A stretch of 64,000 nt of DNA from positions 1 to 64,000 of the forward strand of contig CAWDHI010000002.1 in assembly GCA_963802095.1 (NCBI GenBank). Direction: 5' to 3'. Positions 53,301 through 62,900 of the stretch are shown here, piece by piece. Position numbers and translations under genes: made by a program. The DNA comes from CAVVEQ01 sp963802095 (lineage in GTDB: Bacteria > Chloroflexota > Anaerolineae > Anaerolineales > Anaerolineaceae). The notes under the pieces were generated by a model. That model saw only the letters and a list, made by a program, of their open reading frames with translations. It made no database searches and was not told where the DNA came from. Positions within the stretch are counted from its first letter, which is position 1. Each line of letters starts with the position of its first letter.

Positions 53301-53610
53301 CAGCCAGGACCCAAGGAAGTGCTGAAAAGAGGAATATTATTCCTTGTTGATAAAAACCAAAATCCCCTAAAGGTGATAGCGCTTTCCCGTTTTGAACCCC
53401 AAAAAACAATGTCGTGAGGGGGACGCTGACCAGGAGGAAGATGAATAATTTTCCCCTATTGGGTATCCTTTCAAAAACTCGATCCTTCCAGCGATTAGTG
53501 AGCCATAAAATAAGAAAAAGGGTTAAGCACCACCCAAGCCATCCGGCTAGGTCGCCAGGTTCTTGGATGAACTTGGGGAAGGGAAAAAGAGTTGGGATGA
53601 ACTGAATCAC
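50320..53610 (-). CDS. multi-domain membrane sensor histidine kinase
   Basis: Large sensor kinase of 1096 residues. About seven membrane segments occupy residues 1-245, followed by another helix near 250-275. Then come an extracellular sensing domain (roughly 275-505), a further helix, a HAMP linker (KSLSSETTRIAKGDLTP), a GAF-like domain, a PAS domain (LEAVLASAPEPILVFDE), the HisKA site with phospho-acceptor His near residue 873 in TVSHDLRSPLS, and a HATPase domain (FVKDTGIGI). No response regulator is adjacent, so it is an orphan. It starts at GTG, 15 bases after the secernin-type gene, with no ribosome site; a TAAAAT ends 6 bases upstream. Confidence 0.93.
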   Translation of the reverse strand: MIQFIPTLFPFPKFIQEPGDLAGWLGWCLTLFLILWLTNRWKDRVFERIPNRGKLFIFLLVSVPLTTLFFGVQNGKALSPLGDFGFYQQGIIFLFSALPWVLAAGLIGILPAMVLAGFSGLIQSVFITHTLFTPLVVILLALVYGYFLHQNFRTTIFGWLRHPFPAALFCVFLFFPFVILAAFISTAGSLATRLNFSLTEAWQGYLMVGIELVAAGIAAEILYARKRELWYEPIELVPSPIEKSLKLQFLIATLPFLIAILVSLAISIWVMARNVSLQIIREDLINKAALISGDVGVLVEKGQNVINGLGSLDSLSYSPEEFSREISKNDKATSYFSELILFDEKGTVLATYPMDSPLESPLEEEETRNIGIVLEGQKPQVSMAPRKDGDLDVTFLRPIAGKDETVMGVLLGRTQFALNQDEEKLFAALNTFERSTGNAILFNGGMLSVDEVRPEFAITNFISWSSDGTGYFNWSSPRGMDSVNYFQPIPEGDWSLILNVPYATISQKTFSIAFPQLFVTTALILGAIAGLLISLNKVSDSLKSLSSETTRIAKGDLTPATAAKGVDEVGKLGQSFEEMRTSLRSRLEELNHLVRVSKGVASSLDIEKSLQGVLAAAIGTKGSCARIILIPEVSLKAFPDGFFIMKAGTLADVYGYFDKPIFEFMRHQELLALPKPSRMRRLEIPEDRPTPSALIARALHNEEKYFGVLWVGYEQSREFTEEEIQFINMLGDQASLAASNATLYCSTEISRQRLEAVLASAPEPILVFDEKDQLLMLNPAAKDLQELVTETSRGSSLDETLVDCELIDLIRTQDGFTPAQREIILKTKRVFMADISPVYAQGSMIGKICTLREITAFKRLDSQKTEFVETVSHDLRSPLSTLKGYATMLPMLGQLNDQQQEYLKKITSGIDGMTHLVNNLLDLGRLESGEGIKQEYILASSIIEKVIKSLLPEANHKSIILEIVLPEPAGHRINADSALLQQAIFNMVENAIRFTNVGGRVDAGYFTSQDKIIYFVKDTGIGISPIDLPGIFTQQPTTLVERMKANGGGGAVKLGLKIVKTIAEKHHGSVRVESVLGKGSTFFLEIPYNESKQSRG

Positions 53611-53625
53611 AACTTGATTTTATTA

Positions 53626-54957
53626 TTAATTATGAAATTCTGCTTGTTTATCTACCATTCTTCTGAAATGTCGGTAATAAAAAGGCACAGCTTCATTAAA
53701 CTTCCCGGAAGAGGTTGTGTTGACCCATTGTGTGGTTTTCTCGTCAGCGGTTTTGAATGCTTCCCGGGTATACACCCGTCGCTCTTCAAGGGATGACTTT
53801 GATAACTTTCTGGTTTCCCCCATCCATTCGGTTTCAAGCTGATCGCGATCATTAACCATCAGCGGTGCAAGTTGCGGATAATTTCTGAGCACTTTCCGAT
53901 GCAACTCCTCTCCGCGCCACCAGATCGTCGAGGGGTCAAATTTCCCCTCGGGATATTTCTCCCAAACTGGCAGACCAGAATCCAACCAGACAGGTTTAAA
54001 TATGGATAGACAGGGAGCGGCAGTTCCAGTGACCCAAAATATCGGTCTCTCTGGACCGGACTCACTAACCATCGATCCGGTAGTCTGGCTCACCCGAACT
54101 GGTCCAAATCCGGCATGCATACAAATGTCCGCTTTGGTCAGAGCCTTGCCCGGGCTCCAATTTGGTCTCTTTGCGGATCGGTGATTGCGGAGGATCTCGA
54201 TCATATCCCGCGTTTCAATAGAACCCTTTTTTGACTTGAGGATTTCCATGCTGCAGGCTTGTCGCAATTTTCCAGCTCCAAATGTTGTGAAAAGGAAGTC
54301 CGAATAGCACTTCCGAAAACTGAATTCGGATTTATTCCGACACCAACCTTTCTTAATGGCTTCTTCGACCACGCACGGTGAAGCAAAATCCCAATTATTT
54401 TCGATTGTTAGAATATTTGAGATAGAACGAATATCTTTGACCTTTTTTGCAACCCACTGCCTGCCCGCGGTCTCTAACACCCAGGCATCTTTTTGATCAG
54501 CAATCAGGTAACTGTTATCATAAAAAAAAGGGTGCGAAAAACCGCAATTCCCCGATTGGCCAAATTCTCCTAGAAGAGATGTGATGACATCCAAGGCACC
54601 TTCAGCACTGGTAGAACGTTCCAAAGCAAGCCGAAGAAAGTCCATCCCTATCAAACCAGGTTCCTTGTTATTTGTGTAACGGGTGAAAACTGCTTCGTTT
54701 CCGATCACCACCCCATATTCATTCGCCCCCATTTCCGCCCCCCAAATCCAGAACGGTTTTGAAAGCAGAACTGAATAAGTCTTCTTCACCTGGGGAACTT
54801 CAATATAGGTACAGCGGACCCTGCTTCCCGATGCGTGGTTGGACCCTTCAACGATCACCAATTCCTGGGCTTCGTTGGGATCGCGATCCGAATTCTTGGC
54901 GAACAACACATTGCCATTGGTAGTGGAATTTGGCAGAGCAACTAAGGTATCACACAC
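53626..54957 (-). CDS. peptidase family C69 (secernin/dipeptidase-like) Ntn hydrolase
   Basis: Member of the C69 N-terminal nucleophile hydrolases, 443 residues. The product begins M-C-D-T, so Cys2 becomes the N-terminal nucleophile once the initiator Met is removed. Further family stretches are FAKNSDRDPNEAQ, WIWGAEMGANEYGVVIGNEAVF and DAWVLETAGRQWV. Secernins and bacterial dipeptidases of this family cleave peptides or related amides; the substrate here is unknown. The start is GTG with AAAGG at 8 bases. It lies 4 bases after cmk and 15 bases before the sensor kinase gene, in one tight minus-strand run. Confidence 0.9.
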   Translation of the reverse strand: MCDTLVALPNSTTNGNVLFAKNSDRDPNEAQELVIVEGSNHASGSRVRCTYIEVPQVKKTYSVLLSKPFWIWGAEMGANEYGVVIGNEAVFTRYTNNKEPGLIGMDFLRLALERSTSAEGALDVITSLLGEFGQSGNCGFSHPFFYDNSYLIADQKDAWVLETAGRQWVAKKVKDIRSISNILTIENNWDFASPCVVEEAIKKGWCRNKSEFSFRKCYSDFLFTTFGAGKLRQACSMEILKSKKGSIETRDMIEILRNHRSAKRPNWSPGKALTKADICMHAGFGPVRVSQTTGSMVSESGPERPIFWVTGTAAPCLSIFKPVWLDSGLPVWEKYPEGKFDPSTIWWRGEELHRKVLRNYPQLAPLMVNDRDQLETEWMGETRKLSKSSLEERRVYTREAFKTADEKTTQWVNTTSSGKFNEAVPFYYRHFRRMVDKQAEFHN

Positions 54958-54961
54958 AATA

Positions 54962-55663
54962 TTAGCCTTTCCCGATAATTTTCATCACCAGATCACAAAC
55001 CTGGTGGAGGGTTAAATCATCGGTATTGATGATCATGGCATCCGGGGCGGGTTTCAACGGGGCTGTTACGCGCGAGGAATCGATCTGATCCCGTTTGATC
55101 ATGGCTGCTAGTATTTCGTTGTACTCAGCATTTTCCCCTCTCGCGGTTAGCTCCTTCTCCCGCCTGCGTGCGCGTTCCTCTGCAGAAGCTTCCAGGTAGA
55201 ACTTATATTTTGCAGCTGGCATGACAACGGTTCCGATATCCCGGCCGATCATTACCACATTACCCCGCTCTCCGATGATTCTCTGCTGCGCGGTCAATTC
55301 CTTTCGGACTTCAGGATAGGCGGAAACCTGCGATACATTTCCTTCCACAGCTTTATCACGGATCTCCCAGGTCACATCGGTTCCGTCGAGGAGAACGTCG
55401 TTGGGTCTGCCATCCTGAAGCGTGGGCGGGCGAACATCAATTTTTATCCTGCGGGTCAGTTCGTTTATCGCATTTTCGTTTGATAGGTTCAGATTATTTT
55501 GCATCGCAGCTAGGGTCGCTGCACGGTACATAACTCCGGTATCAAAAAAGAGGTAACTCAATTTATCCGCGAGAAGTTTTCCAAGCGTGGATTTCCCGGA
55601 GGCTGCTGGACCATCGATGGCAATGCAATCAAACCGGGTTGAGGCTTCATGCTTATTATTCAT
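54962..55663 (-). CDS. cmk: cytidylate kinase
   Basis: Phosphorylates CMP and dCMP. The sequence has a P-loop IDGPAASGKSTLGK, DTGVMYRAATLAA, the CMP-specific domain region and GRDIGTVVMPAAKYKFYLEAS, followed by RAxRR (RARRREKEL). The ATG at 55663 overlaps the preceding gene by 8 bases; an in-frame ATG at 55696 is an alternative that adds 11 residues. In many bacteria cmk sits with rpsA or with lipid genes; here it follows the GT39-like gene. An unrelated function for the operon is therefore possible. Confidence 0.94.
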   Translation of the reverse strand: MNNKHEASTRFDCIAIDGPAASGKSTLGKLLADKLSYLFFDTGVMYRAATLAAMQNNLNLSNENAINELTRRIKIDVRPPTLQDGRPNDVLLDGTDVTWEIRDKAVEGNVSQVSAYPEVRKELTAQQRIIGERGNVVMIGRDIGTVVMPAAKYKFYLEASAEERARRREKELTARGENAEYNEILAAMIKRDQIDSSRVTAPLKPAPDAMIINTDDLTLHQVCDLVMKIIGKG

Positions 55664-57362
55664 TGATGTTAGAACTGCCTTCCGGGAACAAGTCATTCCG
55701 AGCCCAAAGAATGATAAAGCTTTTTTGTGTCAGTGCATCGCCAAAAAGAATCCATCGCAACCATTCCTTACCTGTCAGCAATGTCCAGGGCACTTCCGCA
55801 GCGCTAACAAAATCCTGGCCACGATAAGATGCTGGCAATTGTAATTCCTCATCAGCCTGGGTGATCACTATTTGCGGAGCACCCCCGGGTGGGAGATACT
55901 GCAAGAACTCGGCTGCACTGTAATCGCGCAAGCTCCATCGTAGACCAGGTTCATCAATTCCTAGAACAGACACCTCCAGGTCGCCTGGGATGCCGGTTTT
56001 CTGAAGTGATAGATCATCCAATGTGCTCTTAATGAGAGCCAACTCCTGAGAATGCGCACCCGGAAGGAGGATATTCGCAGATTCTTTTCCTCCCAATCCT
56101 GCTGCACGGCGACTCATACTTATGCTGAAGATAGATAGGATAACAACCGCCCCGACACCTAAACCAAACAAAGCCACCTTCCAGGACCAACCCCAACCGA
56201 TAAGGAACGCAGACACTGCTAGCATCAGCAGGGTGAGAGCTATACCCGCGAGCGCAAGCTGGTAATCTGCGCTTCCGGGTTCATATACCAGGAGATTTGT
56301 GATTTTCAAGCTGCAGAAAATCAACAGGAGAATGCAGGCTAACGCGTAAATGTAGGCGGCCACCCGATGCGAATCCGGTGGGTGAACCCATTTTTGAACC
56401 TCAATTGCAGCAGCAACGCTCAAAGGGATGGATACCCAGGCTAGATCGGTGACCCGGTGCATTGGATAGATCAACACAATCAAAAACGCGATCAATCCCC
56501 AACGGGAAAGGAATCCTAAGAAATTGTTTTTATCCAGCAACCCGCGGATCGATCCACTCATTCCGAGGATAAAGGTCAATGGCATCAGAATAACCAAGCC
56601 GACCATAATCCGTATCAACATTCCCTGGGATTGAATTCCGCTAAGGGAAAACCACCCTTGCAGGGTGCTGGCGATCCCGGCACCAAGACCATTGATGATC
56701 CATGGATGGATGGCGAAGGCGAATCCAAAAACCAGGAGAGTGATCGCTGCAGATAAAAAGACTCTTCCCCATTTAATCTCACGCTCCCCGGATTCCTCGC
56801 CATTTTCAAGCCCAAAAATATTCCTACCTCGTATCCAGATTGCAGCCCCACCAATCGCCGCTATCCCGGTGAACCCAAGCGGTCCACTTAATACCGCCAT
56901 TGTCCCGGTAATACCCAACCAGGTGGATTTTCGTTTAACGAGGGCGGTAAAAAAGCAGATCACAACAGCAATCGAGAGCATTCCGCTCCCCGCTTCGCGG
57001 CTGAGGTAGATCAGAAAAGGATCGAAAGCAAAAAAGAACATTAGAAGGATGGTTGTAACTCTACCCAGGTGTTTTCTAAATTGCAGTGGTACTAAAACAA
57101 ATAGAACACCCACCAGCGCTGGCAGAAACCTGGCTGCGGTATCCGAGCTGCCAAACACGTAAAAGAGAAGGCTGGTAAGCCCAACGTAAATTGGAGAGGA
57201 GGAAACAGGTCCATTTTGGAGAATAATTCCATCCAGAACCTGTAACGCTTGAGTCGCCTCCAGGTTATCAAGGGGATGATTGCCCAGATATGTGAATCGG
57301 AGCAATGCAGCAAAGACCAATGCAATAATTGTGAGAATTAGGTCGAGAGTGTTTCTCTTCAC
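55656..57362 (-). CDS. GT39-like polytopic glycosyltransferase family protein
   Basis: Integral membrane protein of 568 residues with about 11-12 predicted helices. The N-terminal half resembles the PMT/ArnT glycosyltransferase fold: LRFTYLGNHPLDNLEA in the first loop holds an acidic residue in the place of the usual catalytic Asp-Glu, and YLSREAGSGM follows. The C-terminal part has a short external domain. Members of the TIGR03663-type family usually sit next to YYY (TIGR03662/DUF2298) proteins, exactly as here. GTG start with GGAAG upstream, 3 bases after the YYY gene. The donor is probably a polyprenyl-linked sugar, but this is inference. Confidence 0.8.
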   Translation of the reverse strand: MKRNTLDLILTIIALVFAALLRFTYLGNHPLDNLEATQALQVLDGIILQNGPVSSSPIYVGLTSLLFYVFGSSDTAARFLPALVGVLFVLVPLQFRKHLGRVTTILLMFFFAFDPFLIYLSREAGSGMLSIAVVICFFTALVKRKSTWLGITGTMAVLSGPLGFTGIAAIGGAAIWIRGRNIFGLENGEESGEREIKWGRVFLSAAITLLVFGFAFAIHPWIINGLGAGIASTLQGWFSLSGIQSQGMLIRIMVGLVILMPLTFILGMSGSIRGLLDKNNFLGFLSRWGLIAFLIVLIYPMHRVTDLAWVSIPLSVAAAIEVQKWVHPPDSHRVAAYIYALACILLLIFCSLKITNLLVYEPGSADYQLALAGIALTLLMLAVSAFLIGWGWSWKVALFGLGVGAVVILSIFSISMSRRAAGLGGKESANILLPGAHSQELALIKSTLDDLSLQKTGIPGDLEVSVLGIDEPGLRWSLRDYSAAEFLQYLPPGGAPQIVITQADEELQLPASYRGQDFVSAAEVPWTLLTGKEWLRWILFGDALTQKSFIILWARNDLFPEGSSNINE

Positions 57363-57365
57363 GTT

Positions 57366-59900
57366 TTAACTTCCCGGGATTGTGTTTTCATTAAGAATTG
57401 AATCTGGAACTGCATAAATCGTTACTGTATCGTTCTGAAAAACAATCGGTAAATTGGTTGCGAATTTTTCCTCAGCCACGCGCAGTGATGAGCGTTCCAA
57501 TGACCCGATAAAGATATACTTAATCCTGTATCGACGCAGGATCTCCCTGGCTTCATCCCAGTTCATAGTCCTATAAAGCGTTTGAACATCCCCCTCCCGC
57601 GTTCCCATTTCCAAACCACCACCCCGCCACTGGCTTTCGTGTCCCGGCCAACCCAGAACCGTCGGAAAGCCGGTTTGACCCGACACCCGGTTAAATTCAG
57701 AATAACTCCCCCCAACTGCCTCCACGATCGTCCCATATGGGGCGGTTTTTAACCAATCGATGGCAGCCGCCTCCCCGCTCCGGGATACCTTGAAAAATTC
57801 CAGGCCGTCCAAAGTCAAGCGGTTTGGGCGAAAGTTATTGGTTGTATCCGGTAAGGCAAAAGAAGGATAAGCCAATCCGGCAGCAATTGATATAAACCAG
57901 GCGAGACCAAAAACCAACCTGCCTGCTCGGGAGCGAATGCTTTTCCAGAGGAAGATCGATCCAAAAGCCGCTGCCAGGGACCACACGATCCAGGCCTCAA
58001 AATAGAATTTAAAGATCGTGTTCATTCGCCAGCCGAACTGATCAATGAGATAAAAGAATTCAGGCATCAGGGTCAATGCTGTACCTGTTAATACAAGCAA
58101 TAATGTAAATTGCACTACTTCCTGATAGACAGGATTCTGTTCTTTCCCGGTATCCCTTTTATCCCGTCCTCCCATAACCAGGAAAAGACTGGAGAGCAAG
58201 AAAAGCATTCCATACAAAGTCAACCATGTTCCGGGTTTAAGAAACCGCATTTTTAGCGATTCTCCAAGAATACTCTCCAAGCTGGTACTTCCATGCAGGT
58301 TGCTGAATTGGTACCCGAGGTAACTCAATTTCTCTCCGAACGCTCCTCCAAACAGGTTCCCCAGGGCAGGGACTACACCCATCAGACTCCCCAACAAATA
58401 GGAAACGATCCAAAATCCAAACAAGATAATCGCTGAAACCCCGGCCGCCTTCTTCCAATGGCTTCGGTTCGACGGTTGGAAGAAGAGCCAAAGGAGGAAT
58501 GCCAGGATGGGTATAAGCAGGGGAGCGAACATCACCCAGAAATGCACCCCCCGCGTGAAATACTCAAGGCTGGGAATGATCCCCCCGGCTTGAGATTTAA
58601 ACCCAGTGTAGAATGGCAGGAATAGAATAATTCCAGCCAATCCAATTAATAATCCAAAACCTAAGAAATCCAACCAGATTTCTTTTCGCCAGCCGGTTTT
58701 CTTAACCTTCATCAGCAGGAAGATACAACTGACAAGGGCAACATAAATGGGAAAATCCCACGTGTTGAAGAATGACAACGAACCTGCAGCGAGGGTAAGC
58801 AGCCAGAATTCGGGTTTTTTTAACCATACCCGCCAGGAAAATCCGCGGGGTTCGGCAGCCCATGGGGAAAGGAAAAAATTGAAACCAATTGCCAGAATTA
58901 GCAGAACAAAGGGAATTGTGAGGACATGCGGGTGCAGGTCTGCAAGGATAAAGGAGAAAAAAGGAAATTCGTCAATAATCTCCTTCCAGTTCCCTGCCAG
59001 ATCGTAATCAGATAATACCCGCGAAGCACGCCACCAGAGGATACCCCCCACCCGCTGCGGATTCCAGGATAGAGGAAGTGAAGGTGGATTGGTAAGTTCC
59101 TGGATATCCAACCACCGCCAGAAATTGGATTGAAAAGACCCGTCAGCTAACTGGTTCCAAAAGACCCCTCTGGCATGCAGGTATTCAAATACACCTTCAG
59201 CATTGCTCACGATTAACAAGTAAAAGGGTCCAAGCAGGGACCAAAAATAATTCGCCACGGTCCTCCCGCTAGCTGTAGGTCGCCAGACGGATAATAAATT
59301 GTGGATCAAGCCATAAGCGCCAAGTCCGGCAAGCGCAAACCAACTGGCAGCCGCTAGGTTGAAAGCCACTCCTGTTGCCACACCAGTTATCCTCGCAAGC
59401 ATCGAGATGATCACATACCCGAAATAATAATAGGAGATCGCGTACCCCGAAAGCCACGGATCGTTGGGGGGAAAGGAGGGAGATCGCAGGATGGCATTTA
59501 TGAAAGCCAGTTCCATTGGTTTTTCTGTGCCTGCCACAACCGGGTTGGCTGCGCGAACGAGAGCCCAACCTGCGAACAACCCAAGGAAAACACCTTCGAC
59601 CACGAGGATCGTGGCGATATTCTGCTTTGCCCATGCCTTGATCTCTATCCAATTCCTGATTGCGAAGAACAGGCTTAATCCACAAACAATCATCAACGCA
59701 ACCGTTTGTCCGGCAAGATCGTTCTGTAGAATTTGAAAAGATCCAAAAAGCCAGAAAGCATACCCCCATAGTAATAACCCGAGAACTCTCGAAAATGCGA
59801 AACCACGATCCTTAAGGTTGGGAAAAAACCGGAATGCAATCGGGAATGTCAACCACCCCAATATCGTGATCAGCAGGTACCATTTCAGGAAATCTACCAT
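57366..59900 (-). CDS. YYY/DUF2298 polytopic membrane protein
   Basis: An 844-residue membrane protein with about 18 predicted helices. Motifs shared with the paralogue upstream are FPPNDPWLSGYAISYYYFGY, FILADLHPHVL, WRMNTIFKFYFEAW and, near the C-terminus, VLGWPGHESQWR followed by a globular tail with ILRRYRIKYIFIGSLERS. The family (Chlor_Arch_YYY) is restricted largely to Chloroflexi and archaea and has no assigned reaction; a glycosyltransferase-like role is suspected because of its neighbour and the aspartate-rich first loops. AAGGAA precedes the ATG. Confidence 0.88.
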   Translation of the reverse strand: MVDFLKWYLLITILGWLTFPIAFRFFPNLKDRGFAFSRVLGLLLWGYAFWLFGSFQILQNDLAGQTVALMIVCGLSLFFAIRNWIEIKAWAKQNIATILVVEGVFLGLFAGWALVRAANPVVAGTEKPMELAFINAILRSPSFPPNDPWLSGYAISYYYFGYVIISMLARITGVATGVAFNLAAASWFALAGLGAYGLIHNLLSVWRPTASGRTVANYFWSLLGPFYLLIVSNAEGVFEYLHARGVFWNQLADGSFQSNFWRWLDIQELTNPPSLPLSWNPQRVGGILWWRASRVLSDYDLAGNWKEIIDEFPFFSFILADLHPHVLTIPFVLLILAIGFNFFLSPWAAEPRGFSWRVWLKKPEFWLLTLAAGSLSFFNTWDFPIYVALVSCIFLLMKVKKTGWRKEIWLDFLGFGLLIGLAGIILFLPFYTGFKSQAGGIIPSLEYFTRGVHFWVMFAPLLIPILAFLLWLFFQPSNRSHWKKAAGVSAIILFGFWIVSYLLGSLMGVVPALGNLFGGAFGEKLSYLGYQFSNLHGSTSLESILGESLKMRFLKPGTWLTLYGMLFLLSSLFLVMGGRDKRDTGKEQNPVYQEVVQFTLLLVLTGTALTLMPEFFYLIDQFGWRMNTIFKFYFEAWIVWSLAAAFGSIFLWKSIRSRAGRLVFGLAWFISIAAGLAYPSFALPDTTNNFRPNRLTLDGLEFFKVSRSGEAAAIDWLKTAPYGTIVEAVGGSYSEFNRVSGQTGFPTVLGWPGHESQWRGGGLEMGTREGDVQTLYRTMNWDEAREILRRYRIKYIFIGSLERSSLRVAEEKFATNLPIVFQNDTVTIYAVPDSILNENTIPGS

Positions 59901-59913
59901 TTGGTTTCCTTAA

Positions 59914-62900
59914 TTAACTCTCTCTCACCTTGTAAATGACAGTTTCGCCATCCCGGTAAACCTCATCCCATAATAATCCGTTCAAGCTTTCAAATTTTGA
60001 AATTCCCTCAGCCGGGTACGCTGCCCGTTCCAGTTGCCCTACGATGATATATCGAATATTGTACCTGCGCAGAAAATCCTTCACTTCTTCCTGGTTCAGC
60101 GTGCTGTAGAATTGTCCCACTTGGTCTACGCGTTGCTGAACCCAATCCGAGTTGACCACCGCCCTCTGCTGGCGTTGATGCCAGTTCCAGCCCACCACCC
60201 CCGGTAGGCCGGTGTAGATCGTGTAGCGGGAACCCCAGCGGTACTCGGGTATATTCGCCTCAACGATAACCGGCGATCCCTCGATGTAATCCTGCATCCA
60301 GCGAATCGCCCTGTAATCCTGACTGAGATCCATATCCTTGTCGAAATCACTATAGCGGGAAGATTTCATAAACATCATCCCATCCAGGGAATGCGGGGCA
60401 GTCACGCTCATCCGGTCGGCGATTTTATCCATCCCAGCGGTTAACGGGAATAACAAGGACCCGCCGATCAGCAGGAACAAGATCACCTCCCAGGCTTTCC
60501 GCAGCTTTTCCGGCCACACGCCAGGGATTGCATCCCAAAGCCACATCAATGCTGCTGCCGCACTTATACTGAAAAGGGTCCAGCTTTGCAAGTAGAACTT
60601 GAAGACCGTGTTCATTCTACCGATATCGCCTTTGATAACGATCAATTCCACAGCAATTGTTAGCGCGAATCCACTCCCTATCATGAAGAGCACGATGCGT
60701 TTAAGATCATCCTGCCCTGGTCGAAAAATCAACACAAGCGCTGTGAGCGCAAGAAGTCCAACCAGCCAGGCGATCTGAACCTTGTCAATCATTAGGATGA
60801 CAACTACAGCAGCGATGAACAACAATCCGATATAGATCAACCAACGCAATGGTTTGATTTTTCCAAGCGCGGATGCCGGGGTTGAAGCCAGCCAATCCAG
60901 TGTTTCGTGGATCAACCAGGATGCGATGATAAAGAGAAAAACACCCCAGTGGGTCAAGTATGACCAAAATGGCGAGCGATCCCCATGCCATATTTCAATA
61001 TTGTTATATGCCTGGCCAAACCATCTCCCGAAAGGCTCATAAAGAAGGAACGCCGCGCCTGCCAGCAAGATGGCGGATCCAATCGCAACCAACCACCGTC
61101 TGGAATTATCAGAGATCCCCTGTAAGATACTCGTTGGGACTGGGGCATATTTCACCCCGGAATATAAAACCGCCAGGCACCCTAGCACTAGGTAAGTGGG
61201 CAAGTCCCACGTGTTTGTTGGCCTCAACGCACCGATAGCCAATCCTCCAAACCCCAAGACAATGGCGAAATTGAGCCAGGAGAATTTGCCCGCGCGTTCC
61301 GCCCAACGCCACCGCCCCAGGATGACTGCCACAGCCCAGGCGATTGCCAGAAGAGTGAGTGGTAGGGCGATCATGTGCGCATGAAGATCTGCGTATAAAA
61401 ACGTAAACATGGGGAACTCGGTGATCGGTTCTCCCGGGTACACACGGCTGGGTATCCAGTACCAGTCTCCCGGTCCGATCGGCAATTTGATACCTCTGAA
61501 TAATCCTCCGATTCCTTCAAAGGTCCAGATCCATCTTTGAAGAATATTGCCGCTCTCAATGGAAATACCGTTTGCACCGAGTTTTTGAAATCCCTGCCAG
61601 ATCATACGCACCGTACCAAGATTTCCAAGGACAAGCATAAACACTGCAGCCGCTGCTCCTCCCAGGAAAGTCTTGCTTCCCAGGAATTTAAACCATCCTT
61701 GAAACGGCGTCCCTTGAGGCTCTCGTTTTCGCAAACCAGCAGAAAGGTTCGAGCCGACGCAATATGACCCAAGCGCCACAAGGCTGAACAGCGTGGGGAG
61801 CACTAGGTTGTACGCGATTGCCGGGACGATACCCAGAAGTTTCACCAGAACACCCACAAGGACGAATCCGTAATAGTAGTAATTGATATACCCGCCAGCG
61901 AACCAGGGATCATATGGCGGGAAGGTTGTGCTCTTTAGGATGGCGTTGAAATAGGAAAAGTCCATTGGTTTCTCGCCACCCTTCGCGGGGTGCCAGAGAT
62001 CCGGATTCCCAAGGCGCACTAGAATAAATGCAATAAAGAAAATCAATCCGAACGCTTCCACCACCAGGAATTGCCGCCAGGATTCTCTAACCTCCTGAGT
62101 AAATTCCTTTTTATCTTTGAAGAAAAGGAATAGGTTCCATCCAAGGATCAGCACCAGAACGCCTAGGATTGTCACCCGGGAAAATGCTGCCCCATAGGAA
62201 CCGGAGATCCAAACCAGGAATGCCAGCAGGAGCAAACCAGCGAGTTTGGCAATGGGATAACCTTTATCGAGTAATCCCCCAAAGGCGATCCGAACGGTTG
62301 GATACATTATCCAACCCAGAACAGTCAGAGCGAGGTACCAGGCTAGGACTCCCAGTAGGGGATACTTGTTTAATGGATTATCAAATGAGAAGTAATCCGA
62401 CCAGGTTCCACCAGCTTGTTGGGCTGCAAGCCTTTCCGGAGGAAGGGTTAAATTCCCTTTATACTCACTGGCAGATTTTGGGGTCAGGTCGATCACTTTC
62501 GAAAGATCCACTTGGTTAAAGATCTCGCGAACCTTGGCAGGATCGTATTCGTTGGTTTTTCGAAATATCAAAACCTTGGGATGATCGTAAACCGTGAAAG
62601 CTTCTTCGGCATACTGGGTGTTGAATTCAACTGCACCGAGGCGAGGGTTGGAATCAAAGGTCTGAACCAGTTCGTATCCAAGGTTTCCCTGGTAATCGCC
62701 TGGTTCGCCTTCTGCATAACACTTATAGATTGTCTTTTCGACCGGGCATCCAATCAGGCTCCTGTAAAAAGCGCTCACAAGCGGGTAGCGTTCAGGGATG
62801 CGCGTCAGGCTTCCCCACTGTCGGTTCGAGCTAATGAAAATATAATCACCCTGATCCAAAGCGCTGGTGATCCTCTGGAGCTTATCGGCATTATCATCCC

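Noticed and set aside
59269..59769. 166-codon frame overlapping the 844-residue YYY gene on the same strand
   Set aside because: Different frame of a protein with clear family motifs; no start signals.
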